The position numbers and the translations under genes were made by a program. Positions 40,920 through 55,128 of a DNA stretch of 64,000 bases are shown piece after piece. The stretch is from Deinococcus sp. GTDB taxonomy: Bacteria; Deinococcota; Deinococci; Deinococcales; Deinococcaceae. The notes below the pieces were generated by a model. It was not told the DNA's origin. It worked only from the letters and a program-made list of their open reading frames with translations, and did no database searches. The stretch is from NCBI RefSeq assembly GCF_018260555.1, contig NZ_JAGLBB010000001.1:1-64000 (forward strand). Direction: 5' to 3'. Every line of letters begins with the position of its first letter. The first letter of the stretch is position 1.

Positions 40920-41500
40920 GACTCGTTATTGCCGATGACCACCCGCTGTTCCGCCTGGGCCTGAAATACGCGCTGATGCACCAGGGCTTCGATGTCGTCG
41001 CCGAGGCCAGCGACGGCCTGAGCGCCCTGGAAGCCTGCCGGGCCCTGCAACCCGACGCCGCGCTGCTGGATGTCAAGATGCCCGGCATGACCGGGATCGA
41101 GGTCTGCGAGCGCCTGCGGCAGAGTAACCCCCGGCTGGTCAGCGTCCTGATCACCACCTTCGCCGAGCCGGCCATCGTGCAGGCCGCCCGCGCTGCCGGG
41201 GCGCGCGGGTACGTCAGCAAGGAAACCGACCCGGAAAGCCTGGCCCGGCAACTGAGGGACATCGTGGCGAACCCCGACGTGGACCGCCTGCCGCACGTGG
41301 ACGTGCCCCGCCTGACGCCCCGCGAGTCCGAGGTGCTGCCCCTCCTGGCACAGGGCTACAGCAACAAGGAGATCGCCAAGAACCTGGGTGTCAGCCCGGA
41401 CACCGTCAAGGACCACCTGGCACGCCTGTACGCCAAGCTGGACGCCGGGGACCGCACCGAGGCGGTCAGCCGCGCCCGTTCTATCGGCCTGCTGCATTAA
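40916..41500 (+). CDS. NarL/LuxR-family response regulator
   Basis: 194-residue DNA-binding response regulator. The receiver has IADDHPLFR, phosphoacceptor Asp in AALLDVKMPGM, Thr in VLITTFAE and Lys in GYVSKETDPES. The C-terminal LuxR-type helix-turn-helix is LTPRESEVLPLLAQGYSNKEIAKNLGVSPDTVKDHLARLYAKL. Co-translated with the sensor kinase. Its own promoter region carries a perfect 13-bp palindrome that could be an autoregulatory site. Confidence 0.94.
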   Translation: MRLVIADDHPLFRLGLKYALMHQGFDVVAEASDGLSALEACRALQPDAALLDVKMPGMTGIEVCERLRQSNPRLVSVLITTFAEPAIVQAARAAGARGYVSKETDPESLARQLRDIVANPDVDRLPHVDVPRLTPRESEVLPLLAQGYSNKEIAKNLGVSPDTVKDHLARLYAKLDAGDRTEAVSRARSIGLLH

Positions 41501-41782
41501 GCGCCGTCATGGGCTTGCCGGGAGTGACGGTGGCGAAAGGCCAGTAGGATCAGGGAATGACACGTTGCAACGCTCTCCCCTACCCTGACCTTGGGGCAGG
41601 TCCGGACTGCGGCGGCGTGCGTTTGAAACCCTGAAACCTCTACGACCCACCGATTCCCCGTCTGCAATACGCTTGTTTCCTCACCGCCCCACTCGGCTCG
41701 GTTGCCGTTGCAACCCTTGCGGCGTAAGTCCGCCTCAGTGACCGCCTCCCAGCCCCTCACCCCTGTCCGTGCGGGCTGCCTG
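41501..41782. other. Intergenic region with two GTTGCAAC palindromes
   Basis: About 280 bp between the response regulator and aspC. The 8-bp palindrome GTTGCAAC occurs at 41564-41571 and 41707-41714. No ORF or terminator was recognised. Confidence 0.4.
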
Positions 41783-41788
41783 TACCCT
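41783..41788 (+). promoter_or_regulatory. Leaderless -10 box of aspC
   Basis: TACCCT, seven bases before ATG 41796. Confidence 0.6.
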
Positions 41789-41795
41789 GCGGGGC

Positions 41796-42959
41796 ATGAG
41801 TGGCCCTTTCCTGTTATCTGACCGTGCCCTGAGCCTCAAGCCGTCCTCGACGGTCGCCGTGACCAGCCGGGCGCTGGAATTGCGGCGTCAGGGCGTGGAC
41901 GTCATCAGCATGAGCGTGGGAGAACCGGATTTCGACACGCCCGCCCACGTGAAGGCGGCGGCCATTGCCGCCATCGAGAGCGGTAAGACGAAGTACACGG
42001 CGGTCAGCGGCATCCCGGAGCTGCGCGAGGCGATCAGCGCCAAATTAGCGCGCGAGAACGGCCTGCATTACGCGCCGGACTGCGTGACGGTCACGAGTGG
42101 CGGCAAGCAGGCGCTGTTCAACGCTTTTCTGGCGCTGCTCAATCCCGGTGACGAGGTGCTGATTCCCGCGCCGTACTGGGTCAGTTACCCGGAAATGGTG
42201 GCGCTGGCGGGCGCGGTCCCGGTGCCGGTGCCGACCACGCCGGAATCGGGCTTTCAACTGGACCCGCAGGCGCTGGAAGCGCGCGTGACCCCCAGGACCC
42301 GCATGATCGTGCTGAACAGCCCCGGCAACCCCACGGGCGCGGTGTTCACGCCGGAGGTGCTGGAAGCCGTGGCGGGCGTGGCGCAGCGGCACGGGCTGAT
42401 CATCGTGACCGACGAGATGTACGAGCATCTGGTGTACGACGCCCGTCAGGTCAGCATCGGCCTGTACGCGCCGGAGCACACACTGACCATCAACGGGGCC
42501 AGCAAGGCGTACGCCATGACCGGCTGGCGCATCGGGTACGCGGGCGGACCCAGGGGCGTGATCGCCGCCATGAACGCCCTGCAATCCCAGAGCACGAGCA
42601 ACGCCAGCAGCGTCTCGCAGTACGCCGCGCTGGCTGCCCTGGAACAGCACGAGGCGACCGCACGCTTTATCGACATGGCCCGCGAGGCGTACCGCGAGCG
42701 GCGCGACGTGATCGTCGCCGGCCTGAACGCCCTGGGCCTGCCCACCCCCACCCCGCAGGGTGCGTTCTACGTGATGGCGAACACGGACCGCATCCACACC
42801 GACGAGCTGGAAGCCGCGCGGCGCATCCTGGACGACGCGCAGGTGGCGGTCGTCCCCGGCACGGATTTCGGCGCGGCCGGACAGGTGCGCCTGAGTTACG
42901 CGACCGACCTGAACACCATTCACGAGGTCCTGCGCCGCATCGGCACCCTGATGACCTGA
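41796..42959 (+). CDS. aspC: Class I/II aminotransferase (aspartate aminotransferase type)
   Basis: 387-residue PLP enzyme of the subgroup Ib aspartate aminotransferases found in Thermus and Deinococcus. Motifs: SVGEPDFDTPAHVKAAA, KYTAVSGIPELREAI, VTSGGKQALFNAFLAL, APYWVSYPEM, NSPGNPTGAVFT, IVTDEMYEHLVYD and the Schiff-base lysine in NGASKAYAMTGWRIGY. The substrate Arg is in the C-terminal RLSYATD. It interconverts aspartate and oxaloacetate with 2-oxoglutarate, feeding the lysC pathway. The start is fixed by TACCCT seven bases upstream. The exact donor range is inferred from family. Confidence 0.9.
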   Translation: MSGPFLLSDRALSLKPSSTVAVTSRALELRRQGVDVISMSVGEPDFDTPAHVKAAAIAAIESGKTKYTAVSGIPELREAISAKLARENGLHYAPDCVTVTSGGKQALFNAFLALLNPGDEVLIPAPYWVSYPEMVALAGAVPVPVPTTPESGFQLDPQALEARVTPRTRMIVLNSPGNPTGAVFTPEVLEAVAGVAQRHGLIIVTDEMYEHLVYDARQVSIGLYAPEHTLTINGASKAYAMTGWRIGYAGGPRGVIAAMNALQSQSTSNASSVSQYAALAALEQHEATARFIDMAREAYRERRDVIVAGLNALGLPTPTPQGAFYVMANTDRIHTDELEAARRILDDAQVAVVPGTDFGAAGQVRLSYATDLNTIHEVLRRIGTLMT

Positions 42960-43294
42960 CAGGGACCAAATGCCAGTGCTGACATGATCGGCCGAGCGCC
43001 GCCGCCCAGAGCTCCCTTCGGTGAAGCTCTCCCGGAGAGGTGATTTGACACCATGCCCTGGGACGCTGGAGGCGCACGGGTAGCCTCAGGAAAGACTGAA
43101 CGGGCCTTCATCGCGGCGTGGGGCACCCGGACCACCACCTGACCGGCGTGGCAGGTTCCGGCCCATCGTCCCTGGTGTCCGGGAAGTCGGCTGCCGAGGC
43201 GCAGCGGCAGTCTCATTCAGGGCAGGGGCGGCGCCCGCCCATTCCTGTGACGCTTGCTGCTCTTCACTGCCTGCATTCCACCCCCCCGACGGGC
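42960..43294. other. Intergenic region before the division cluster
   Basis: 335 bp. Short inverted repeats occur (GAGCT/AGCTC around 43010-43040; a GC-rich hairpin near 43225-43245), but there is no T-box signature, tRNA-like fold or convincing ORF. Confidence 0.4.
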
Positions 43295-43300
43295 TAGACT
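43295..43300 (+). promoter_or_regulatory. -10 box of the murG-fts cluster
   Basis: TAGACT, eight bases before ATG 43309. It is the main candidate promoter for the overlapping murG-murC-murB-ftsQ-ftsA genes. Confidence 0.6.
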
Positions 43301-43308
43301 CGCCCGCA

Positions 43309-44470
<1,162 letters not shown>

Positions 44471-44478
<8 letters not shown>

Positions 44479-45945
44479 CCTATCCTCCCAGCTAACAACG
44501 CCCGGCGACGCCGGGGCGTCCCAATCCGTCTCTTCTGCCGCTCCCGCCGGTCGTCCGGCCGCGGCTGCGCCTGCGCCCGCTCCGCTGCACTATCACCTGA
44601 TGGGTGTGGGCGGCATCGGCATGAGCGCCTTCGCGCGGCTGCTCCTGGCGGCCGGGCACCGCGTGAGCGGATGCGACGAATCCGTGACCGAACTGACGGC
44701 GCAGCTTCAGGCCGAGGGGATTCCCGTGGCGACCGGGCACGCCGCGGAGCACGCGCTGGACGCACCCTTCGGGCGGGTGGACGTGCTGGTCGCTTCAGAA
44801 GCGGTTCCCAGACTGCACCCGGAACTCCAGGCGGCGCGCACGGCTGGCGTGGAGGTGCGGCCGCGCATGACGCTGCTGGGCGACCTGCTGCGCGCCGGTC
44901 CCAGCGTGGGCGTGATCGGCACGCACGGCAAGACGACCACCACCAGCATGATCGCCGTGGCGATGCAGGGCGCGGGGCTGGACCCGTCCGCGTTCGTGGG
45001 TGGGATCGTGCCGGAGTTCGGCAGTAACGCCCGCGTGGGCTCCGGGCCGTTCGTGGCCGAGGTAGACGAGTCCGACCGGGCCTTTGCGGAATTGGGCTGC
45101 GCGACGGCCGTGTTCACGAACGCCGAGGACGATCATGTGGGCGGCAATCAGGCCACGTACTGGGAGACGGTCGAGGAGCAGCACGCGGGGTTCGCGCGGT
45201 TCGTGGCGCAGTCCGGGCGGGTGCTGCTGTGCGCGGACTGGCCGGGCCTGGATGAACTGGTGCGGGGCGCGCCGGAACGCCTGAGTTACGGGCAGGCGCC
45301 GGACGCGGATTACCGCGCATTGAACCTCCGACCCGACGAGGACGGCACGTCGTTCACGGTGTCGTTCCGGGGGGAGGTGCTGGGTGAGGCGCGCGTCGGG
45401 CTGCCCGGCACGCACAACGTGCTGAACGCGCTGGCGGCGCTGGCGGTCACGCACCTTCACGGCGGGGATTTCGCGCGGGCGGCCTCGGCGCTGGGAGCGT
45501 TCCGGGGGCCGGGGCGGCGCTGGCAGCGGATCGGGGAGCTGAACGGCGCGTTGATCGTGGATGATTACGCGCACAACGCCACGAAGGTCGCGGCGGCCGT
45601 GCAGGCGGCCCGCCAGACCGGTCGGCGCGTGCGGATCGTGTTCCAGCCGCACCGCTTCCTGCGCACGCAGCAGTCCTGGCCGCGGCTGGCCGACGCGCTG
45701 ATGGACGCCGATGAAGTGCTGCTGATGGACATCGCGGCGGCCAGTGAGGCGCCCATCGAGGGCATTCACGCGACCCTAATCTCGGGGCGCATGCTGGAAA
45801 ACGGCCACGCGGGCGTCACGTACCTCCCGGACCCCCGTGAGATCCTGCGCGTGCTCCGCGCCTCGGCCACGCCGGGTGACATCATCGTGACGATGGGGGC
45901 CGGTGACGTGTGGAAGCTCTCGCGTGAACTGGCCGGGGAACCGGC

Positions 45946-45949
<4 letters not shown>
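44471..45949 (+). CDS. murC: UDP-N-acetylmuramate-L-alanine ligase
   Basis: 492-residue Mur ligase that adds the first amino acid of the murein peptide. An Ala/Pro/Ser-rich N-terminal extension of about 38 residues precedes the Rossmann-like LMGVGGIGMSAFARLLLAAGH. The ATP loop is GVIGTHGKTTTTSMIA; EVDESDRAF and FTNAEDDHVG follow; the C-terminal domain has GRRWQRIGELNGALIVDDYAHN and FQPHRFLRT. Overlaps murG by eight bases and murB by four (ATGA). Confidence 0.96.
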
Positions 45950-49057
<3,108 letters not shown>

Positions 49058-49196
49058 TCCGGGTCAGCACCGATCGCGCGGCGCAGCGGAACACTCCGGG
49101 GCCGCGCGTTCCTGTCTCACCTGTTGGCAAAGGCAACGGCGGGAGGTTCGGACGGTGGCGGCAGTCCGCTCCCGCCGCGCGCCTGATACCGTGCGC

Positions 49197-49207
49197 TACA
49201 CTACACT
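49197..49207 (+). promoter_or_regulatory. Candidate ftsZ promoter
   Basis: Two overlapping TACACT boxes (49197-49202 and 49202-49207) about 55 bases before ATG 49263, in the 205-bp ftsA-ftsZ gap. They would allow ftsZ to be transcribed apart from the upstream cluster. Confidence 0.45.
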
Positions 49208-49262
49208 GCACCAGAACGGCCGAACTCGCCTCGGGTCGGATCGTCACGGAAGGAGAGCATTG

Positions 49263-50321
<1,059 letters not shown>

Positions 50322-50324
50322 CAC

Positions 50325-50368
50325 GGACTCCGGTAGAACGGCGTCCATAGACCGTTCAACCGCAGTCC
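50325..50368 (+). terminator. Segmented hairpin after ftsZ
   Basis: Three paired segments separated by symmetric 2-nt internal loops: GGACT/AGTCC, GGT/ACC and AACGG/CCGTT, with a 10-nt loop. It starts 4 bp after the ftsZ stop and has no U-tail. Confidence 0.55.
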
Positions 50369-50472
50369 GGTTGAGCCAGGCCTCACTGACCGGCGCCTCC
50401 TGATCCTGCCCGGCCACCGTCGCCCCTCCTGCCCCGACCCGGCGGAGGGGCGACCAAGCTATGCCAGCAGGC

Positions 50473-50493
50473 GACCGGCCACAGCGGCCGGTC
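50473..50493 (+). terminator. Second hairpin after ftsZ
   Basis: GACCGGCC (50473-50480) with GGCCGGTC (50486-50493), perfect 8 bp and a 5-nt loop. It lies directly before the repeat R4 flank. Confidence 0.5.
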
Positions 50494-50503
50494 AGTTGAG
50501 GTG

Positions 50504-50638
50504 GTACGGATTCCGATTGATTTGGCGCACTTCCGAATTAACCCGAGCGGACGCGAGTAGGAAGGGCAGACGCCCCTCCGCGGTGTGGAGCCGCAGGCGG
50601 CGACTTTCCGACTGTGGTGGAATGGAGCGGAATGCGTA
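50504..50638 (+). repeat. Dispersed modular repeat, copy R4, with flanking 12-bp direct repeats
   Basis: A-then-B copy from TACGGATTCCGATTGATTTG to GGAGCGGAATGCGTA. The 12-mer TCAGTTGAGGTG occurs immediately on each side (50492-50503 and 50639-50650). The right-hand copy forms the stop and last codons of the adjacent minus-strand gene. The arrangement looks like a target duplication. Confidence 0.85.
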
Positions 50639-51052
50639 TCAGTTGAGGTGAGAGGTGACCTGCTCGCCGCCGTACGCGGCCGTCACGTCCCGCAGCAGCG
50701 TGCGTGCCAGGGTGAGCAGACTATCCTGGTTGGTCTGTTCCAGCCGGAAGGCGCAGCCGGGGCCATACTCGCCCTGAAAGCTGCCGTTGGCGCGGCGGAC
50801 GCGGACCATTACCTCGCACAGGCCCAGGCGCAACCACGCGGCGTGATAACTGCCGGTCGGGGCGGGGCGCAGGCAGGCGGCCGGGTCGGGCGTGAATTCC
50901 AGCGTGACGTTATTCAGCGGCAGGCCGGGGCCGCTGGCGGTCCGCAGCGCGTGGTACAGGGCGTTCAGGAACGCCTCGCAGGCGCGCTGCTCGGCCTGAC
51001 GGGCCTGGGCGTGACGGCGGATCACGCCCTGCAGTTCATCGAATTCACTCAT
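50639..51052 (-). CDS. Conserved-looking hypothetical protein (137 aa)
   Basis: 137-residue soluble protein with native codon use. An N-terminal helical region rich in Arg/Gln/Glu ([32 protein letters not shown]) is followed by a beta-rich part ([39 protein letters not shown]) and a C-terminal helix. No domain recognised, no signal peptide. The last codons and stop lie within the 12-bp direct repeat flanking R4. It is divergent from the lpxB-related gene, 86 bp between starts. The function is unknown. Confidence 0.75.
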   Translation of the reverse strand: MSEFDELQGVIRRHAQARQAEQRACEAFLNALYHALRTASGPGLPLNNVTLEFTPDPAACLRPAPTGSYHAAWLRLGLCEVMVRVRRANGSFQGEYGPGCAFRLEQTNQDSLLTLARTLLRDVTAAYGGEQVTSHLN

Positions 51053-51125
51053 GGGCGGGAGCGGGTGGGCAGAGCGGCGCTGGGGAGGGTCATTCCTTCA
51101 GTCGTACCACGCGGCGCCGCGCGGC

Positions 51126-51131
51126 TATTCT
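51126..51131 (+). promoter_or_regulatory. Leaderless -10 box of the lpxB-related gene
   Basis: TATTCT, seven bases before GTG 51139. Confidence 0.65.
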
Positions 51132-51138
51132 GGCCTGC

Positions 51139-52368
51139 GTGACGATTGACGCAGAATCTGCCTGTTCCGGGGCGCGGCCCGGCGCGCTGTTCATCTCGAA
51201 CGGCACGGCCGAGGACCTGATCGGCGCGGCCCTGGCCGCCCGGCTGAGGGGCCGGATGAACCTGAGCTACGCGCCGCTGGTGGGTGACGGGCAGGCGTAT
51301 GCCCGCGCCGGGGCGGTCAAGGTGGGGCGTACGCTGCGCCTGCCGAGCGGGGGCTTTCCCTTCGGGAGCGCCGCGAACCTGCACGCGGACCTGCGGGCCG
51401 GACTGATCCGGGACTCGCTGGGCCAGTGGTTGGACGCCTGCCGGGGCGCCCAGGCGGCGCGGGTGGTCGTGGTGGTCGGGGACGCCTACGCGCTGATGGT
51501 GGGGACGCTGGCCGCCCGGCAGGCAGGAGCGCGGCTGGTGCACGTTCAACCGCTGCTGAGCGCTCAGTACCTCGAGGGCCTGGGGGTGCGGGGTGCGCTG
51601 GCGGAACTGAACGCGCTGGGCGCGAACCGCCCGATGGAGTACGAGCTGGCCCTGGCCCGCCGCGCCGACGCGGTGTTCGTCCGGGACGCCGCCACGGCCC
51701 GGTACTACGAGGCGAGGGGTGTGCGGGCCACCTTCGCGGGGAGCTTCGCCATGGACGTTCTAGGCGCCCCTGAACGGCCCCTGCCGCTGGACGGGCGGCC
51801 CGTGCTGGCGCTGCTGCCGGGCTCGCGCGAGGATCACCGGGAGAGCCTGCCGCTGATGCTGCGCGCCGCCGCCCGGCTGCCCGACTGGCAGGCGCTGGTC
51901 GCGTGGCCACACGACTGGACCGCCCTGACCTTCCCGGACGGCTGGACGCTCACGGCGCAAGGCCCGGACGAGGCGGAAGTCAGGGCCGGTCATACGCGCG
52001 TGACCATCGCGCGCCGGGCTTTTGGAGCCGTGGCGCACTCAGCGAGCGTTGCGGTGGGCACGTCCGGAACGGCGAACGAGCAACTGGCGGGCCTGGGTGT
52101 TCCGGTCGTGGCTTTTCCGACCGCCGGGCCACAGTTCACGGCCGGGTTCGCGCGGCGGCAGGCCAGGCTGCTGGGGCGCGCCCTGAGCGTGGTCAAGGCG
52201 GACCCGCAGGCCGTGGCACAGGCAGTCAGGCAAGCCGCACAACCACCCGTACAGGCCCGCGCCGCGCTGGACGGCATGACCCGCATCGGGCCGGGGGGCG
52301 CACTCCCCCGTATCGCCGACCGAGTCCGGGAACTGGGTGAACAGACAGACACCGGCCCGAGGGGTTGA
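51139..52368 (+). CDS. Lipid-A-disaccharide synthase-related glycosyltransferase-like protein
   Basis: 409-residue protein with the two-domain GT-B look of LpxB/MurG relatives. It starts [21 protein letters not shown], has [20 protein letters not shown] in the N-terminal domain and in the C-terminal domain [25 protein letters not shown] and [26 protein letters not shown], the nucleotide-sugar-binding region. It matches the group annotated as lipid-A-disaccharide synthase-related, found in bacteria without lipid A. Deinococcus is not known to make lipid A, so the acceptor is unknown; an envelope glycolipid is a reasonable guess. GTG start after TATTCT (leaderless). Confidence 0.82.
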   Translation: MTIDAESACSGARPGALFISNGTAEDLIGAALAARLRGRMNLSYAPLVGDGQAYARAGAVKVGRTLRLPSGGFPFGSAANLHADLRAGLIRDSLGQWLDACRGAQAARVVVVVGDAYALMVGTLAARQAGARLVHVQPLLSAQYLEGLGVRGALAELNALGANRPMEYELALARRADAVFVRDAATARYYEARGVRATFAGSFAMDVLGAPERPLPLDGRPVLALLPGSREDHRESLPLMLRAAARLPDWQALVAWPHDWTALTFPDGWTLTAQGPDEAEVRAGHTRVTIARRAFGAVAHSASVAVGTSGTANEQLAGLGVPVVAFPTAGPQFTAGFARRQARLLGRALSVVKADPQAVAQAVRQAAQPPVQARAALDGMTRIGPGGALPRIADRVRELGEQTDTGPRG

Positions 52369-52479
52369 AAGGCCGATACAGCCTGTTCAGTAGCAGGGAG
52401 GGAAACCGGAGGCGAGCCCTCCTGCTTCGGCTTCGCAAGTGTGACGGGCACCCTGAGAAAGTCCCCGTTTCCCGAATCC

Positions 52480-52500
52480 ACACCCGTTTTCCCCGGGTGT
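52480..52500 (+). terminator. Hairpin downstream of the lpxB-related gene
   Basis: ACACCCG (52480-52486) with CGGGTGT (52494-52500). The loop contains TTTTCCC. It is followed by AATACGC, which may belong to a new promoter. Confidence 0.45.
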
Positions 52501-52623
52501 AATACGCTCGGTGGAAGGTAGGGGTTTACTCCCGTCATTCCTCCTTCCTGGCAACCGGTACAATCGGTAGAACGGGCAAGCGAAGGCCCCGCGACCTGGG
52601 CTGGTCGGCGGGGCCTCTGTTTA
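52501..52623 (+). ncRNA. Candidate small RNA or 3'UTR ending in a strong terminator
   Basis: A stretch between two hairpins. Inside are possible -10 boxes TACGCT (52503) and TACAAT (52559). The end is a strong U-tailed terminator (52584-52623). It is not in frame with any gene and matches no RNA family I know. It could be the 3' end of the lpxB-related transcript. Confidence 0.35.
52584..52623 (+). terminator. Strong intrinsic terminator
   Basis: AGGCCCCGC (52584-52592) with GCGGGGCCT (52608-52616), inner GACC/GGTC, tail CTGTTTA. Confidence 0.85.
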
Positions 52624-52715
52624 CGTCCTCGAAAGCCATACAGATACCATCAATAACGGTCAAGTCCGCTCAATCTGGACAGCAGTCAGTGCGAAGCGAC
52701 CCATCGCAGCGTGAA

Positions 52716-52955
52716 TCAGTCCTCGTCGCCCATATTGGTGCTGGGGGGGTCACTGGCGTCCATGCTTTGGGCCAGGGCGACATCCTGCTTGTCCATGCCA
52801 CGCTCCTGGAACTCGCCGGGGGCGCGGCTCTGGGTCTCGACGGCCACTTCGAGTTCCTTCTGCTCGTCGGTCTTGCCCATGAACTGAAGGTCGACGTTGC
52901 GGATCTCGGTGCCGTCGTGGGTGCTGGTAGCGTCGGGGCGTTTATCGTCGGTCAT
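52716..52955 (-). CDS. Small acidic hypothetical protein (79 aa)
   Basis: 79-residue hydrophilic, acidic protein (start MTDDKRPDATSTHDGTE, end ...NMGDED) with many Asp, Glu, Gln and Ser and almost no hydrophobic core, so it is probably disordered. Native codon bias, and TAGCGT lies five bases before the ATG, support it as real. No domain recognised. Its gene stands alone between the lpxB-related terminator and the rpoD terminator region. Stress-linked hydrophilic proteins of this kind occur in Deinococcus, but nothing here proves such a role. Confidence 0.68.
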   Translation of the reverse strand: MTDDKRPDATSTHDGTEIRNVDLQFMGKTDEQKELEVAVETQSRAPGEFQERGMDKQDVALAQSMDASDPPSTNMGDED

Positions 52956-52960
52956 GACTT

Positions 52961-52966
52961 ACGCTA
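52961..52966 (-). promoter_or_regulatory. Leaderless -10 box of the small acidic protein gene
   Basis: TAGCGT on the minus strand, five bases before ATG 52955. Confidence 0.5.
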
Positions 52967-53262
52967 CCGCGCGTGGCGGGCGCGTGCCTGAAAGCGTTCT
53001 TCATGTCGGCTGCATGCCGAGCGGGTCGGCCCAGCGCAGCCCGGCCAGAGAGAAGGCTTTAGTGACGGAGCCTGCACTCCACTTCGCACACCGGTTCCCG
53101 CACCTGCCGCCCGAGTCAGCAGTGATCCGGACTACCGGCTGGATCGCCGGCGACATGGCGAATGGGCGGTCGCCGACTTGACGCCTCGAACCCGTCTCTC
53201 TCCTGCTCGCTGAGCGGCGTGGCTCTCCGAGTCCGCAGGAGGACGGTGACGGGCGGGCACGG
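52967..53262. other. Intergenic region, no gene recognised
   Basis: About 300 bp with short frames of poor codon quality. Nothing supportable was seen apart from the long hairpin that follows. Confidence 0.4.
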
Positions 53263-53298
53263 CAGACCGCCCCGGCCTGCCCAGGCCGGGGCGGTCTG
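53263..53298 (-). terminator. Perfect 16-bp hairpin after rpoD
   Basis: CAGACCGCCCCGGCCT (53263-53278) with its exact complement (53283-53298) and a 4-nt loop. It lies 33 bp after the sigma factor stop on the minus strand. Very stable, but without a U-run. Confidence 0.75.
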
Positions 53299-53331
53299 AT
53301 GGAGAATCAGGGCGGGTTGGGAGGCTGATCT

Positions 53332-55128
53332 TCAGTCCAGGAAGTCGCGGAGTTTGCGGGTGCGGCTCTCGTGGTACTTCAGTTTGCGTAGGGCCTTGTT
53401 CTCGATCTGACGGATGCGTTCGCGGGTCACGCTGAAGCGTTGCCCGACCTCTTCCAGGGTGTGCTCGCGGCCGTCCACGAGACCCTTACGGAACTTCAGC
53501 ACCATCGCCTCGCGCTCGGTGAGTTTCGAGAGCGCCTTTTCCAGTTCCTCGCTCAGGAGGGTTTTGGCGGCGTTCTCGACCGGGCTGTCCAGGTTCTCGT
53601 CGGGAATGAAGTCGCCGTAGAAGGAGTCCTTCTCGTCCCCGATGGGGGTTTCCAGGGACACGGGTTCCTGGCTGACCTTCTGCACTTCCTCGACCTTGGT
53701 GGCGTCCCAGCCGGGACCCATCGCCTCGGCGATCTCCTCGTACGTCGCCTCGCGCGACAGTTCCTGCTGGAGTTGCCGGGCGGTGCGGGTCAGTTTGTTG
53801 ATCGTCTCGACCATGTGCACCGGGATGCGGATGGTGCGCGCCTGATCGGCGATGGCGCGGTTGATGGCCTGGCGGATCCACCACGTGGCGTACGTGCTGA
53901 ACTTGTAACGGCGGCGGTACTCGAACTTCTCGACCGCGCGGATCAGTCCCTGGTTGCCTTCCTGAATCAGGTCCAGGAACCCCAGGCCGCGCCCGGTGTA
54001 CTTCTTGGCGATGGAGACCACCAGGCGCAAGTTGGCTTCGATCAGCCCCTGGCGGGCGGCGGCGCCGTCTTCCATCTGGCGCATCAGGCGGCGGCGGCCC
54101 CGGTCGTCGAGTTCCAGGTCCTCGTCGAGGATCTTGCGGGCTTCCTCTCCCTCCTCGATGCGGCGGGCCAGCGCGATTTCCTCCTCGAGGGTCAGCAGGG
54201 GGACGCGGCCGATCTCGTGAAGGTACTGGCGCACGGGGTCGTTACTGACCGCGCGGGGCATGTCGTCGAAGTATTTCTCCTCGTCGTCTTCCTGCTGGCG
54301 CGAGGCGGTCGCGGCCGCGACGGGGCTGTCGTCCGTTTCAGCGTCCGCTTCGTCCTCGTCGAGGTCCTGCACCTCGATGTTGATGGATCCCAGGTACAGC
54401 TGCATGTCCTCGAAGGCGTCGGGGCTTTCGGGGTCCAGGCCGTTGGCTTCCAGGGCGGCGGCCAGCGCGGTGGCGATGTCCTCACTGGCCAGCACCCCGG
54501 CGGCGCGCCCGCCCTTCAGGAGTTCCTGGATGCTGGCATGCGAGTAGTACGGTTTCTCGGCGACGCCACCAGCAGCCGGAGCGGATTTCGCGGCCGGTTT
54601 CGCGGCGCGCGAGGTGACCTTGCCGGGCGCGCGGGCCGGAGCGGCGGGGGCCGCCGCGTCGGTCTTCTTGGGCTTGGCAGCCGCGCGGGGCTTGGCGGGC
54701 GCCTTGGGTTTTGCTTCGGCGGCCTTCGTCTCGGCCGGGGCGGCTCCGGCGTCGGCGGGCGCGGTGTTGGCGGGGACAGCCTTGGTTTTCACGGCGGCGC
54801 GGGCCGCTTTCGGCGCGGGAACCTCAGCGCTGGGCGCGGCCGGTTCAGGGGCGCTGGGCGCCTCGGGTTTCACGGCAGCGGCCTTAGCTCCTCCCTTGCC
54901 AGCCTTTGTTTTGGCAGCCTCTGCCTTGGCAGTCCCTCCCTTCCCTCCCTTGGCAGCCACCGCTTTGGATGGCGCTCCTTTGGCGGGCTTGGGGGCAGGG
55001 CCGGCGCTGTCATCAACAGGGTCGGCCGACACGCGGGCGCGTGGGCGTGCGGGTTTGGGAGCGGGCGCGGCGCCGTCGGTGGGCGTTTCGACTTTCTTAC
55101 GGGTGCGGACGGTGGGCGAATCTGCCAT
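53332..55128 (-). CDS. rpoD: Primary sigma factor (RpoD/SigA)
   Basis: 598-residue housekeeping sigma factor. Residues 1 to about 185 are an Ala/Lys/Pro-rich, basic low-complexity region. A region 1.1-like segment follows ([22 protein letters not shown]). Region 1.2 is [21 protein letters not shown]; region 2 is [61 protein letters not shown]; region 3 is around [14 protein letters not shown]; and region 4 has the -35-binding helix [21 protein letters not shown] 55128 has GGAGG upstream; the leader is about 170 nt from TAGACT. The basic tail may bind nucleic acid or membrane. Confidence 0.97.
   Translation of the reverse strand: MADSPTVRTRKKVETPTDGAAPAPKPARPRARVSADPVDDSAGPAPKPAKGAPSKAVAAKGGKGGTAKAEAAKTKAGKGGAKAAAVKPEAPSAPEPAAPSAEVPAPKAARAAVKTKAVPANTAPADAGAAPAETKAAEAKPKAPAKPRAAAKPKKTDAAAPAAPARAPGKVTSRAAKPAAKSAPAAGGVAEKPYYSHASIQELLKGGRAAGVLASEDIATALAAALEANGLDPESPDAFEDMQLYLGSINIEVQDLDEDEADAETDDSPVAAATASRQQEDDEEKYFDDMPRAVSNDPVRQYLHEIGRVPLLTLEEEIALARRIEEGEEARKILDEDLELDDRGRRRLMRQMEDGAAARQGLIEANLRLVVSIAKKYTGRGLGFLDLIQEGNQGLIRAVEKFEYRRRYKFSTYATWWIRQAINRAIADQARTIRIPVHMVETINKLTRTARQLQQELSREATYEEIAEAMGPGWDATKVEEVQKVSQEPVSLETPIGDEKDSFYGDFIPDENLDSPVENAAKTLLSEELEKALSKLTEREAMVLKFRKGLVDGREHTLEEVGQRFSVTRERIRQIENKALRKLKYHESRTRKLRDFLD

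Noticed and set aside
42960..43294. A second T-box or an RNase P-like RNA before murG
   Set aside because: GGACCACCACC and AGGAAAGACTG superficially resemble pieces of these RNAs, but the T-box consensus and the RNase P core are absent.
52897..53181. 94-codon plus-strand ORF before the rpoD terminator
   Set aside because: It begins inside the antisense of the small acidic protein gene and lacks a ribosome site and native codon pattern.
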